Source of the DNA: CBDIDH01 sp965277595
GTDB lineage: Bacteria > Planctomycetota > Planctomycetia > Isosphaerales > Isosphaeraceae
Reading direction: 5' to 3'
Length of the DNA stretch: 64,000 bases
NCBI GenBank assembly: GCA_965277595.1
Contig: CBDIDH010000001.1
Coordinates: 1,426,001-1,490,000 of the forward strand
Shown: positions 26,898-36,503 of the stretch, piece after piece
Layout: the number at the start of each line of letters is the position of its first letter
Position numbering within the stretch: position 1 is the first letter of the stretch
The notes under the pieces: generated by a model
The model's input: only the letters and a program-made list of their open reading frames with translations
The model's database searches: none
Told to the model about the DNA's origin: nothing
Position numbers and translations under genes: made by a program

Positions 26898-27323
26898 ATG
26901 GGGACCGTGGAAACGTTCGAGCACACCGCCGACGTTGGCCTTAAGGTCACGGGTGACGACCTCAACGATCTCTTCCGAACGGCCGCCGAAGGGGTGATTG
27001 ACTACATCGTCGTGAACCGCGAGGCCATCTGCGTCACGGTGCTCGATTACGTCGAACTTCAGGCCGAAGATCCGGCCTCCTTGCTATTACTCTGGCTCAA
27101 TGAGTTGATCTATCTCAGCGAAACGCGGCACCGGCTCTATACCGAGTTCGATGTCCAGGTCTCGACCGACGGCCTGACTCTTCGCGGCGAGCTTGGCGGC
27201 GAGCCGATCGATCGCGACCGCCACATTCTCGACCACGAGGTCAAGGCCGTCACTCACCACGCCCTCGACCTTCGACGCCTCCCTGATGGTGGTTGGGTCG
27301 CCGAGTTGATTCTTGACATTTGA
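26898..27323 (+). CDS. Archease
   Basis: 141-aa archease, the small acidic protein that activates RtcB RNA ligase and lets it use alternative nucleotide cofactors. The N terminus FEHTADVGLKVTGDDL is diagnostic, followed by FRTAAEGVIDYI. The interior VELQAEDPASLLLLWLNELIYL and the C terminus VKAVTHHALDLRRLPDGGWVAELILDI-type strand (VTHHALDL) match the family throughout. Length is normal. No rtcB gene is present in the window. Confidence 0.93.
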   Translation: MGTVETFEHTADVGLKVTGDDLNDLFRTAAEGVIDYIVVNREAICVTVLDYVELQAEDPASLLLLWLNELIYLSETRHRLYTEFDVQVSTDGLTLRGELGGEPIDRDRHILDHEVKAVTHHALDLRRLPDGGWVAELILDI

Positions 27324-27552
27324 ACTGACGATGGCTTCCACCGCGAACCTTCCCGGCCTGTGGCCCTCTCGAAAAATCTCTCGAAAAACCTGGTGCGTGC
27401 TTTCCGGTCCGTTCTCGTTTTGATACGATAAAACCGTCGCGAGGAAGGCCTGACACAGGTCTTGCCAGGAAGCTCTTCGGTCGCTAGACTCTTTCTTCCC
27501 TGGTGAGGTTGTGCCAGCCTCGACTCGAACGACAACGACCTCATGATCTTTT

Positions 27553-27639
27553 GCCGGAGTGGCGGAATTGGCAGACGCGCTAGCTTGAGGGGCTAGTGAG
27601 CTAACCATGCTCGTGCAGGTTCAAGTCCTGTCTCCGGCA
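27553..27639 (+). tRNA. tRNA-Leu (anticodon GAG)
   Basis: An 87-nt class II tRNA. Acceptor strands GCCGGAG (27553-27559) and CTCCGGC (27632-27638) pair perfectly, with discriminator A at 27639. The anticodon stem is CTAGC (27580-27584) with GCTAG (27592-27596), enclosing loop TTGAGGG with anticodon GAG, which reads CUC/CUU. There is a long variable arm (TGAGCTAACCATGCTCGTG region) and a T-loop TTCAAGT. The CCA end is not fully encoded. An integrase remnant lies 3' of it. Confidence 0.97.
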
Positions 27640-27662
27640 CTAGTTACGACGATTCGACCCGT

Positions 27663-27708
27663 AACCCACTCTGCCAGGTTAAAACAAACCTGAAACAGAG
27701 TGGGTTTT
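27663..27708 (+). terminator. Terminator downstream of tRNA-Leu
   Basis: A perfect 11-bp stem AACCCACTCTG (27663-27673) with CAGAGTGGGTT (27696-27706) runs into TTTT. The loop itself contains a second 6-bp hairpin, CAGGTT (27675-27680) with AACCTG (27687-27692). It is positioned 24 bp after the tRNA. Confidence 0.8.
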
Positions 27709-27779
27709 GCATTGGCCTAGGATTGGGACGTGGTGCGCTCCGTTCCTCGTCCTGGAGTCGTCGATGTCATCACAATAGT

Positions 27780-28911
27780 TTGGACCTGAAGACCGGCAAG
27801 GCCCGCGTCTTCTTTCGTTACGGCGAGCGGCAGTTCAACCGCGCCGTCAAGGTCAAGTCCGCCCCCGCGGCCGATGCTCTTTGCGAGACGATCGACCAGG
27901 CCATCGCCGATTTGGAGCGTGGCAGGCTCGCCTTGCCAACCGACGCCGACCCCGTGACTTCCTCATCTCGGGCGGGACGGTCGTCCAGAGCACGACCCAG
28001 CCGGCGTCGCCGAAGGTACTCACACTGGCGGACGGGTTCGAGTGATACCCGACCGATGCGCCCCCCCACTTGGAGGCGTCCACCCGGCGGATGCAAGAAA
28101 TTCACCTCCGACGATTGCTCGAAGTCTTCCCGTCTCGGGCCGTCAAGTCGTTCGAAGAAGGCGACCGCCCAGGAGTACCTTTCACGCCGCTCAAAACAAC
28201 ACTACCGGGACAAGCCGATCCAGCGTGAGACCATCGCCAAGGAGTTGAAGACGCTTCGCCAAGCGTGGTCGTGGGTCGCGATGCGGTCGACGGACCTATT
28301 CCCGCCAGCATTCGCCTTGAAGGAATTGAGCTTCCCCAAGGCAAAGGAGAGGCACCCGTTTATGTCGTGGCCCCAAATCGAACGGGAGATCGCGCGGGGC
28401 TGGCCGAAGACGAGGTCAAGGAGTTGTGGGATTGCCTCTGGCTCGACCTGGCCGAAGTGAGGGACTTCCTCGAACACGTCCGCCAGGCGGTCGGGCCGCC
28501 TTACCTCTATCGAATGGTTTGTTTTGCGGCATACACGAGGGCCCGGAGGTCGGAACTCTGCCGATGCCGGACCGCCCGCTGGAGGTTTAACGACAAGACG
28601 GAAAACTCCGGCGGTAGAAGCGGGATAAGGAAAAAACATTCACTTACCGGGATGTCCCGATCCATCCTAAGCTTGTCGAGGTCATGAATGCGTGGTTCGC
28701 CGATCATCCGGGCGGGCGATTCGCATTCTGCCGCTCAGACCGCGAGGAGGTGAAGTGGGACACCGCGACGTATCACCTCAAGGAAGCCCTCAAGGGCAGC
28801 AAGTGGCAGGTCGTGCGGGGCTTCCACCTCCTGCGCCACAGCGTCGCGTCCAACCTCGCGGCGGCCGGGAAGGATCAAGATGAGCCGATGAAGGTCGGAA
28901 CCATAACTTAA
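27780..28911 (+). pseudogene. Decayed tyrosine recombinase/integrase
   Basis: Recognisable pieces of one integrase are spread over three reading frames. In order: GKARVFFRYGERQFNRAVKV (arm-binding N terminus), FLISGGTVVQS, MQEIHLRRLLEVFPSRAVKS, QRETIAKELKTLRQAWSWVA, DEVKELWDCLWLDLAEVRDF, AAYTRARRSE (first catalytic Arg), RDVPIHPKLVEVMNAW and GFHLLRHSVASNLAAAG (His-x-x-Arg). At least four frame changes are needed (frame 3 to 2 to 3 to 2 to 1). The frame stops shortly after, with no segment carrying the nucleophilic tyrosine. The gene is therefore dead. It lies directly downstream of tRNA-Leu, the usual insertion target for such islands. Confidence 0.85.
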
Positions 28912-28950
28912 AATTTGGGTTCAGTGCTCTAGACTTTAGGGTCCACTTCA

Positions 28951-29271
28951 CGCACGGGCCGGGGTGGCGTCGCTGGCTGTCGATCCGCGAGGGCCTCGAC
29001 GGCCGCGAGGAACTGGCCGTTCTACCTGGCGGCCGGCCCGGCCCGCACGACCATGACCCGGCTGGCCAAGATGGCCGAGGCTCGGTGGGCGATCGAGGGA
29101 ACCTTCGAGGCGGCCAAGCAAGACGTTGGATTGGCCGACTACGAGGTGCGGGGCTGGGAGGGCTGGCACCGACATGTTACCCTCGCGTTACTCGCGCATG
29201 CGTTCCTGGCGGGGGTGCGGAAGCTGGCCGACGGGCCGCCCAAAAAAAGTCGTCGGGCCACCCGGAGTTGA
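28951..29271 (+). pseudogene. IS701-like DDE transposase, C-terminal remnant
   Basis: Only the end of a transposase remains. RRWLSIREGLDGREELA is in one frame. After a frame change, NWPFYLAAGPARTTMTRLAK continues into EARWAIEGTFEAAKQDVGL, YEVRGWEGWHRHVTLALLAH and AFLAGVRKL. The RW-IE-F-AK-GLD-YEVR-W-GW-RH pattern is the C-terminal part of IS701-type transposases and includes the catalytic Glu region (WAIEGTFE). The N-terminal two thirds and both inverted ends are not visible. It follows the integrase remnant by about 40 bp. Confidence 0.75.
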
Positions 29272-29408
29272 TCGCGTTGACGGTCCCATAGGCCCGCCGG
29301 CTGCTGGTGCGGCTCTTGTGGACACACCTGCCGGATGTCGGCGATGACATGAATTGGTCCGAGTGGCGTCGGGCGCGTCAGGGGATCGCGCGGCGCTGTC
29401 GAATACAA

Positions 29409-29788
29409 GAAGCGTGGGGCGGAGCCTCCAGATTAGTTACAACTGAAGTACTAATTAATGGAAAAGAATAATCTTGAAATTCTTGACATATCGAAAACTC
29501 GTGCAACGCCCCATGGCGCGACGGTCAAGGGGAAATTAATGAAATATTGTACAATAGTAGGCCACTGAGAAAATGAGGGAGGATGAACCGGCTCGAGTTG
29601 AACGAGGAAGACGCACGGGGCCGAAAGGACGATCTCAAGTCTATTGATCGGCGTCATTTTGGTCGCCTTGGGACAAGACACAGCGATCTCGACCAGATCC
29701 TTGACGAAGCTTTCCGGCGCGGCCATAACGGGCGAAACGCAGGCACGCGATTTCCGAATGTTGAGCCCTTTTCTTTTTCAACGGGACG
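29409..29788. other. AT-rich intergenic tract at remnant edge
   Basis: 380 bp between the transposase remnant and the DUF2252 gene. The part from about 29430 to 29570 is strikingly AT-rich against the local background and contains TTGACA at 29483-29488, but no matching -10 at 17 nt. No credible gene. The composition change marks the likely end of acquired DNA. Confidence 0.5.
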
Positions 29789-31120
29789 ATGATGGACATA
29801 ACCGAGCCGAACAACCGTCCGCCGGCTGATTCGATTGCCGCCTTATCGGAACCGAGCGAGGCGGACGCTCGTTCTGATTCGGTGCTTGTTCGGGTGCTGG
29901 AATTCAACGAAGGGCGGAAGCGGCGGCGGGTTCGCCTGAAGTTGAAGCGAATGGCGGCCAGCCCCTTTGCGTTTTTTCGGGGGGCCGATCACCTTTATGC
30001 GGATGCCTGGAAGGATCTCAGGCCCAACGATCCTGGGCCGGACCTGCCGATCTGCGGTGACCTGCACCTCGAAAACTTCGGCGCCTATCGCGACGACAAC
30101 GGCGAGGTCTGCTACGACATCAACGACTTTGACGAGGCGGTCGTCGCCCCGTGCAGTCTCGACCTGGTGCGTTGCGCGACCAGTATCCTGCTCGCGTCGG
30201 AACTCTGGAAGCTCACGCCGCTTGACGCCTCGGGAATGGTCCTGGAATTTCTCGATACCTATCGGTCCACGCTTGCCTCGTCAAGCGATCGGAAAGCGGT
30301 CGATCCGCGAGCGCCCAGGCTGGCGCGCGGGCCAATCTGGGAAATCCTGGGCAAGAGCGTCGTGACCGATCAGGCGGTCTTGCTCGATCGATACACCGAG
30401 ATCGGCAAGACCGGCAAACGGCGGATTCTTCGCGAGAAAGATCGACATCCCGCGATCAAGATGGCGCGGGCCGAGAAGGTTCAAAAGGCCGTCGAGGCGT
30501 ATGCCGAACGACTGGGGCGGGCCGACTTTTTTGAGGTGCTTGATGTGACCGATCGAATCGCCGGGATTGGCAGTCTCGGCGTTTCGCGGTACACGGTGCT
30601 GGTCGCGGGGGGAGGGTCGTCGGAGACGAACAGGCTCTTTGATCTCAAGGCGTGTCTCCCCTCGGCGCTGGCCTCCTGTTCAACGCATCCCTGGCCATTT
30701 GACGATGCAAGCGATGCCGATCGGGTTGTCCACGCCCAGAAGATGCTTCAGGCCGAGCCGACGGCGGGTCTCGACGTTTTGCCGGTCGACGAGACGGCCT
30801 ACCGGGTCCGCGAGATGATCCCCGAGGAAAATCGGTCGAGCCTGAGCCGGTTTCACAAGAAGCCGGAAACGCTCGGGATGGCCGTCGGCGCGGCGGGCCT
30901 GCTGACGGCACTTTCGCATCAACGCGGAGCCAACGCCTATCCAGAAGGCGGCGGCGTCGAAAGTCTCGAACGCTGGGCGGCGGGACCGGCCTTTGATTCA
31001 GTCTTCGCCGCGGGAGCCCGGTTCGCGGAACGAATGCGCGTCGCCCATCGACAATTTTGCGCCGAGCGGAAATCGCCCGAAGCCCTGCCGGCCAGGTTGA
31101 GACGGCGGTTTTGCCGCTGA
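29789..31120 (+). CDS. DUF2252 family protein
   Basis: 443-aa member of DUF2252, a family with a kinase-like fold and mostly unknown function. Landmarks are KLKRMAASPFAFFRGADHL, LPICGDLHLENFGAYRDD, CYDINDFDEAVVAPCSLDL and the central KTGKRRILREKDRHPAI. The GDLHxENFG and DxNDFDEA motifs resemble the catalytic and metal-binding loops of kinase-like phosphotransferases, so ATP-dependent phosphorylation of a small substrate is possible (inference). No signal peptide. Two adjacent ATGs (29789 and 29792) could start it. It ends convergently 19 bp from the next gene. Confidence 0.88.
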   Translation: MMDITEPNNRPPADSIAALSEPSEADARSDSVLVRVLEFNEGRKRRRVRLKLKRMAASPFAFFRGADHLYADAWKDLRPNDPGPDLPICGDLHLENFGAYRDDNGEVCYDINDFDEAVVAPCSLDLVRCATSILLASELWKLTPLDASGMVLEFLDTYRSTLASSSDRKAVDPRAPRLARGPIWEILGKSVVTDQAVLLDRYTEIGKTGKRRILREKDRHPAIKMARAEKVQKAVEAYAERLGRADFFEVLDVTDRIAGIGSLGVSRYTVLVAGGGSSETNRLFDLKACLPSALASCSTHPWPFDDASDADRVVHAQKMLQAEPTAGLDVLPVDETAYRVREMIPEENRSSLSRFHKKPETLGMAVGAAGLLTALSHQRGANAYPEGGGVESLERWAAGPAFDSVFAAGARFAERMRVAHRQFCAERKSPEALPARLRRRFCR

Positions 31121-31139
31121 AAATCGTTAGACGAGGGCT

Positions 31140-31913
31140 CTACAACTCGTACGGAATGCCGTACCGGCCGATTTCGAGGTTTGGGAGGTTGAGCGCGTCG
31201 AGTTCGGAGATGATGACCTCGCGGAAGCGGGCCTTGAGGTGAACGGCGATGATCGGGACCGGGCGTTTGAGCTTGCGGACCTCGACGCCGAAGAGCGAAG
31301 GAGTCAGGTGCATCGCCTTGGCGGCGAGGCCGCTCATCGCGTCGGGAAATGAGGCTTCGAGAAAGACGGCCTTGAGGTTCGGAGCCGCGTTGGCGATCCG
31401 CCAGAGTTCGTCGGTCGGGCCGGTGTCCGAGGCGATCACGACCGTTCCCTGATCGTCGGAGACGAGGAAGCCAAGCGTCGGCACGACGTGGTCGACCGGC
31501 ACGGGCATGATCCGCAAACCTTCAAGCTCGATCGGCTTGTATGGTTCGAGCCGGGAGAGGCGGACGAGGGGGATCGGGCCGGTGGAGAGAGCCACGAAAT
31601 CGGGCCAGGTGCGATCGTTGAAAAGGTCGCGCTGAAGGCTGTCGAGAACCTCGTCGCTGCCGTGGATCGTAACGCAATCCGCCTTGCCCTCGAAGGCGTT
31701 TTCAATAAAAAGAGGCAAGGACGCCGTGTGGTCGATATGGGTGTGGGAGATCAGGACGTGTTTAATCCGGGCCTGATCGTCGGGAGTTCCATAAAGACCG
31801 ATGCAGCCCGCGTCAATGGCGAGCGAGTCATTGAAGAGGTACGAGATGAGGTACTGGCCCGGGTCGCCGCCGCCGGCCGGTGTGATCGACGATGGGACGA
31901 GAGTCACCCGCAC
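31140..31913 (-). CDS. MBL-fold hydrolase, class II cyclic-nucleotide phosphodiesterase-like
   Basis: 257-aa metallo-beta-lactamase-fold protein resembling class II 3',5'-cyclic nucleotide phosphodiesterases. The metal motif is ISHTHIDHTASLPLFIEN. Further ligands are the His of PVPVDHVVPTLGFLV, Asp in VVIASDTGPTDELW, and a C-terminal His in IIAVHLKARF. The GTG at 31913 is the likely start because GGGAGGAGG lies about 6 nt upstream; the frame is open to another GTG at 31937. Substrate could be cAMP or another phosphodiester. Confidence 0.85.
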   Translation of the reverse strand: MRVTLVPSSITPAGGGDPGQYLISYLFNDSLAIDAGCIGLYGTPDDQARIKHVLISHTHIDHTASLPLFIENAFEGKADCVTIHGSDEVLDSLQRDLFNDRTWPDFVALSTGPIPLVRLSRLEPYKPIELEGLRIMPVPVDHVVPTLGFLVSDDQGTVVIASDTGPTDELWRIANAAPNLKAVFLEASFPDAMSGLAAKAMHLTPSLFGVEVRKLKRPVPIIAVHLKARFREVIISELDALNLPNLEIGRYGIPYEL

Positions 31914-32142
31914 GTTTGACCTCCTCCCGAGTGGCACCGCGAAACGATTCGGCCGTGACGATTCTAATAGTTGAGTTTAACGCGCAAAGGCCCCGCGTCA
32001 ACGCCCCGCCGTCTTCTCTTTGACCCGGAAATCGAACTTGGGTCCGAGCTTACGTTCATGAGTTCGCTTGACAATCAGGGAGTCGGACCCTAGTCTCGGT
32101 CGATCGCGAAGACCTTGGCGGCTCGATCGGGGAGTCTGGGCA

Positions 32143-33570
32143 ATGAACGACGCGAAAGCGTATGACCTGGTCGTCATCGGCTCGGGGCCCGCCGGAGAAA
32201 AAGGCGCGGCGCAGGCGGCGTATTTCGGCAAGTCGGTCGCCCTGATCGAGGCCGAGCCCGCCGTCGGCGGCGCCTGCGCGAACACGGGAACCTTGCCCTC
32301 CAAGACACTCCGCGAGACGGCCCTGTTTCTTTCTGGCTTCCGCCAGCGGGCGCTTTCGGGGGTCCACGTCAGCGTGAAGAAGGCGGTCACGGTCCGCGAC
32401 TTCATGGACCACGAACACCACGTCACGGCCGACGAGCGGGTTCGCATCCTCAAGAACCTGGCCCGGCACGATGTCGACCTCTATTACGGCCGGGGCTCGT
32501 TCGTCGATGCGCACACGGTCGCCGTGACGCCGATGGGGGGCGAACCGACGTTCCTGAGAGGCGAAAAGGTGCTGATCGCCGTCGGCTCGTCGCCGCACAG
32601 GCCCCCGGTCTTTCCCTTCGCCGACCCGAGGGTCTATGATTCCGACGAGATCCTTCAACTTCCCGACATGCCAAAATCGATGCTTGTCGTCGGCGGCGGG
32701 GTGATCGGTTGTGAATATGCCTGCATGTTCGCGGTGCTGGGTATCGAGGTCACGATCGTCGAGTTGCGTGAACAGGTCGTTGAGTTTTTGGATCATGAAG
32801 TCATCGCCACGCTTGTGGAACAAATGAAGGCGATCGGTATCACCTTTCTCATGAATGATGCCGTGGAAACGCTTGACGCCGGGGCCGAGATCACGGTCAA
32901 GCTGAAGTCGGGAACAGTCATCAAGCCGGGCGCCATTCTTGTCTCGGCGGGTCGCAGCGGTAACACGAAATCGCTGGGACTGGAAGGGATCGGCGTTGAT
33001 GTCGATTCGCGCGGAAGGGTGAAGGTCGACGAGTTTTTCCGGACCAATGTTCCTAATATTTACGCGGCGGGCGACGTGATCGGCTCGCCCGCGCTGGCGT
33101 CCACGGCGATGGAACAGGCGCGCGTGGCGATGGTTCACGCCTTTGATCTGAAGTACAAGAGCGTCGTCGCGCCGGTCTTGCCTTATGGAATTTACACCAT
33201 TCCCGAATGCTCGATGGCGGGCGAGACCGAGGAATCGTTGAAAAAACAAGGGATGGATTACGTTGTCGGCAAGGCCACGTATGACAGCAATCCACGCGGC
33301 CACATCATTGGCGATGACTCGGGATTTCTCAAGCTTTTATTCCGATACGTCGATATGCGTTTGCTCGGTGTTCACGTTATCGGCGAACAGGCGACGGAAC
33401 TCGTGCACGTCGGTCTCACCGCGCTCTTGCTCGATCAGGGGGCCGACCTCTTCATCAAAACCTGTTATAACTATCCCACGCTTTCCGACCTCTACAAGTA
33501 TGCCACCTATGATGCCCTCGGCAAGCGAGCCACCTTGCAGAAAGAGCGCGAGGCGAGCCGAGCAAAGTAA
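32143..33570 (+). CDS. sthA: Soluble NAD(P)(+) transhydrogenase
   Basis: 475-aa flavoprotein of the lipoamide-dehydrogenase superfamily. The FAD-binding motif is DLVVIGSGPAGEKGAAQAA. The redox-active region reads GGACANTGTLPSKTLRET, with one Cys where disulfide reductases have a CxxxxC pair. That loss is characteristic of soluble transhydrogenase SthA and agrees with NADPH/NAD+ hydride exchange without a disulfide. The NAD(P) motif is VVGGGVIGCEYACMF. The C-terminal dimerisation domain ends with THVGLTALLL-like and LIKTCYNYPTLSD-like segments. The ATG at 32143 gives the family N terminus; the 25 upstream in-frame residues do not. Confidence 0.92.
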   Translation: MNDAKAYDLVVIGSGPAGEKGAAQAAYFGKSVALIEAEPAVGGACANTGTLPSKTLRETALFLSGFRQRALSGVHVSVKKAVTVRDFMDHEHHVTADERVRILKNLARHDVDLYYGRGSFVDAHTVAVTPMGGEPTFLRGEKVLIAVGSSPHRPPVFPFADPRVYDSDEILQLPDMPKSMLVVGGGVIGCEYACMFAVLGIEVTIVELREQVVEFLDHEVIATLVEQMKAIGITFLMNDAVETLDAGAEITVKLKSGTVIKPGAILVSAGRSGNTKSLGLEGIGVDVDSRGRVKVDEFFRTNVPNIYAAGDVIGSPALASTAMEQARVAMVHAFDLKYKSVVAPVLPYGIYTIPECSMAGETEESLKKQGMDYVVGKATYDSNPRGHIIGDDSGFLKLLFRYVDMRLLGVHVIGEQATELVHVGLTALLLDQGADLFIKTCYNYPTLSDLYKYATYDALGKRATLQKEREASRAK

Positions 33571-33591
33571 CGTGTTTGTCCCTGCAACAAC

Positions 33592-36375
33592 TTATTGGTG
33601 ATCGTGGGCAATGGGCGAGGTGGCATAGGGACTGACGAGCGCCACAATCCCCTGAGCAGCCGATCGGGCGACGTCGGTCGGCGCGAGCGCGGCGGATCGA
33701 CGCGCGGCGTTGAGGGCGTTGGCGGCGTGGCCGGCGTCCTGTTCGAGAACGGCGAGACCATAGCAGGCTTCAAACAGTTCAGGGTTGGCGGCGATCGCCG
33801 AGCGATAGGCCGTGCGCGCCGACTCGAAATCGCCCTGAACAAGTTGCGTGACCGCGACACGAGCCTCGCGAAGGCCGGGCCTTGGGGGGTTGGGAGCTTC
33901 CTGCCAGAGCTTGCGAGCCTCGGCGGGCTGGCCGAGGTGAAGGCGAAGGGTGGCGATCCGGTCCACGTCGTCCCAGGTGCGAATCGAGTCGAGAGTGGAG
34001 CGGTTCAAGAGATCGGCGGCGGTCGCGGCGCGGCCCGAGCCGAGGAGTCGGTTCACAACCTCATTCAACTGGCTGAGGTTCTCCCAGGAGCGGAGTGGTT
34101 CTGGGCCGAGCATGTTCAGTAGCGTTGTGCGAAGGCCCAGGGCGTCGGCGATGGCAAGACGCTGGGTGCCGTTGATCGGTGTCAGGTAGACGAGCCGATT
34201 GAGCATGCTCACGGCTTCCTCGTTCATGCCTCGACTTTTGAATGTGTCGATGAGAAGAAAGAGCGTGAGGAAGTCAAAGGGATGGATGTCAAGCGCCCTG
34301 CGGAGCGCGAAGGTGGCACGCGCCGGGGAGAGGTCAAAGACCGGGTCAAAGGCGACCCGAAAACGCGGGACAACGCCGGGGGGCGGGGGTTCGCGGAGAA
34401 CCTCGAACTGTGCGAGAAGCTTCCACGGTTCCGCATCGTAAGGATCAGCCTGCCCGGCGCGTCGGGCCTGGGCGAGGCCGAGCAAGATGAGTGCCCGGGC
34501 GCGTTCGGAACCGGAGCGGACGACCGTCGAGGCGAGGTTTCGCAACCCCTTCGACGATGCCAGGAGCGCCGCGCGTCCGCGAGGTTCATGAATGGGTTCG
34601 GGGCGGAAGTGCCGACCGGCGAAGTCGACGCCGTGGGTCTCGACGGCTTCCTGATATGTGGCGTGAACGAAAACGGCGGCGATCGGATCGAACCAGACGC
34701 ACCGCCAGTCGGCGCTTGTTAACAAGGTGCCGCCGACCGCCGAACTTCCTTCGAGGTCGATCAAAATGGCTGGTCGGCCGATCGCGTCAAGCTCGGCGGG
34801 CCAGGTGCGTTCGCCTTGCGAGATCCGGCGTTGCAGATCGGTGTAGCGTTCGAAAAGATCGGCGCCGATGACTTCGAGCCGGGCGTCAGCGAAGACCTTG
34901 CGTTCGGGTCCGTGATAATATTCATACAAGGATGCGTGGCCGATGTGGAAGCTGAGAAACTTGTCGGGCATCTCGGGACGGCCGGCGAACCGCGCGGCCT
35001 CGTGCGGGAACCAGAGGGGTTGCTCGCCGAGGCCGATCGTGCGGCCTTCGCGCGCCGACTCATAAAAACTGCCGGTCGCGACCCAGGCAAAGACCCCGGC
35101 GATCGCTCCGAAAGCCGCCAGTCGGGGCACAATTGCACTTCCGAGGCTCTCGCCGCCGTGTTTTTCCCAGGAACGTCGACGGACGGCGGCCATCCATTCG
35201 CCAAGGTTCCAGGCCGTGACCGTGCCGACGACGGCCGCGAACTGGTGGCTGTTGCGGGTCGCCTGCCAGCTCAAAAACGTGAACGCCGCAAACAACAGGA
35301 GACGGAAAAGGCTCAATGTCCAACCGGGACGATTCGGCCGTTGTTCACGTCGGGATTTCTTGACAATGCGGGCCGGGGGTCCTGACTTCCCTCGGCTCGT
35401 TGAGGGTTCGCGGCGGGCGATCACCGACCAGAGAATCGGCGCGAGAAAACTGAGACAGCCGACGGCGATCGTCAGGAAGTGAAGTTGCAGCGGCAGGCTG
35501 TTCAGACCGTCGCGCGCGATGAACATGCCGATCGGCGTTAATTCGGCAATGTGGTGGGAAAAGACAGGGTTTCCCATCGTCCGGGCCAACTGGATCGGAT
35601 ACACGGCGCCGAGGATTCCATACGGATTGACGAGGCAGGCCAGGCCCGTCAAACCCGTCGCCAGGCCGATCGTGCGCCACCAACTCTTGCGTCCCGGCGC
35701 GAACGAACCGGGCCGGATCGCCGCGTCCAGAAGGGCCATTCCCAGCAAGATCGGCCCGAGGACGAAAAGCCCCTGCGTGTTCACCCAGGCGACCTGCGCA
35801 ACCGGCAAAATCAACGCGAGCGCGGGGACGCGATCAATCCGCGGCAAGACGGCCAGATAGATCGATAGATACAGAAGCGTCAGTGTCTCCGGGCGAACGT
35901 ACATCCGACCGCCGAGCAGGAGAAGGGCTGGGAGCCAGGCGGTGAGCATGACCCAGACCGGCCAGTCGCGCCGCTTTGCCGTGACGAGCAGGCCGACGGC
36001 CAGGCTGGTCACGCCGCACTTGGCGAGCGTCAGCGCAGGCACCCCGCCGCGCTGATAAATCAGGCTGATGGCGACCTGAAAGAGCCAGTGCAGATCAATC
36101 CAGGGCTTGCCGAGGACCGTGTATGTGTATGGGTCCACGCGCGGCACGCCGCCGGTCTGGCGAATCAGGTCGCCGGTCCGCAGGTGCCACCAGAAATCGG
36201 TATCCTTGAGTGGAAACGCGCCGAGCAAGAACGTGAGCGCGAGAAAGGCCAGGACGAGCAGGGCGTCGAGAAGTCGCAGCGAAATCGAATCCGGGGGGGG
36301 GCCGTCGCTTTCTCCTTTCGGACCTGACGAGTTTCGGGACCTGGCCTTCCGCGAGGGTGGACTTTCCGACGACAT
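33592..36375 (-). CDS. Large multi-pass membrane protein with C-terminal TPR-like region
   Basis: 927 aa. A charged 30-residue N terminus is followed by a membrane domain of about 10 helices up to about residue 440. The first loop has KDTDFWWHLRTGDLIRQTGG and DPYTYTVLGKPWIDLHWLFQ, a conserved pattern of uncharacterised GT-C-like membrane proteins. A mixed soluble part follows, and the last 150 or so residues form helical repeats of TPR type (QGDFESARTAYRSAIAANPE, ACYGLAVLEQDAGHAANALN). Function unknown; polymer or glycan assembly is a guess from the membrane-domain pattern. It converges with sthA and is divergent from the peroxiredoxin gene. Confidence 0.8.
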   Translation of the reverse strand: MSSESPPSRKARSRNSSGPKGESDGPPPDSISLRLLDALLVLAFLALTFLLGAFPLKDTDFWWHLRTGDLIRQTGGVPRVDPYTYTVLGKPWIDLHWLFQVAISLIYQRGGVPALTLAKCGVTSLAVGLLVTAKRRDWPVWVMLTAWLPALLLLGGRMYVRPETLTLLYLSIYLAVLPRIDRVPALALILPVAQVAWVNTQGLFVLGPILLGMALLDAAIRPGSFAPGRKSWWRTIGLATGLTGLACLVNPYGILGAVYPIQLARTMGNPVFSHHIAELTPIGMFIARDGLNSLPLQLHFLTIAVGCLSFLAPILWSVIARREPSTSRGKSGPPARIVKKSRREQRPNRPGWTLSLFRLLLFAAFTFLSWQATRNSHQFAAVVGTVTAWNLGEWMAAVRRRSWEKHGGESLGSAIVPRLAAFGAIAGVFAWVATGSFYESAREGRTIGLGEQPLWFPHEAARFAGRPEMPDKFLSFHIGHASLYEYYHGPERKVFADARLEVIGADLFERYTDLQRRISQGERTWPAELDAIGRPAILIDLEGSSAVGGTLLTSADWRCVWFDPIAAVFVHATYQEAVETHGVDFAGRHFRPEPIHEPRGRAALLASSKGLRNLASTVVRSGSERARALILLGLAQARRAGQADPYDAEPWKLLAQFEVLREPPPPGVVPRFRVAFDPVFDLSPARATFALRRALDIHPFDFLTLFLLIDTFKSRGMNEEAVSMLNRLVYLTPINGTQRLAIADALGLRTTLLNMLGPEPLRSWENLSQLNEVVNRLLGSGRAATAADLLNRSTLDSIRTWDDVDRIATLRLHLGQPAEARKLWQEAPNPPRPGLREARVAVTQLVQGDFESARTAYRSAIAANPELFEACYGLAVLEQDAGHAANALNAARRSAALAPTDVARSAAQGIVALVSPYATSPIAHDHQ

Positions 36376-36503
36376 GGGCGCTTTCCCCGAACACTCACCC
36401 GCCTTGCCGGGCGTTTACCGAATCTTCCCGGCCGGCGCGAACCGAGCCACAGTCACTGTACACGCCCGGAGCGTCGGAGGTCGAGGGACCGGGCCTTTCG
36501 GCC

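Noticed and set aside
29425..29450. Possible attR for the integrase remnant: CTCCAGATTAGTTACAAC resembles the tRNA 3' end and flank
   Set aside because: Only a 7-bp exact core (TAGTTAC) is shared with 27641-27647 and the tRNA part needs a gap, so chance similarity cannot be excluded.
32260..32320. Apparent active-site defect (single Cys) in the flavoprotein at 32143-33570
   Set aside because: The missing Cys is the normal state in soluble transhydrogenases, so it identifies the enzyme and is not a lesion.
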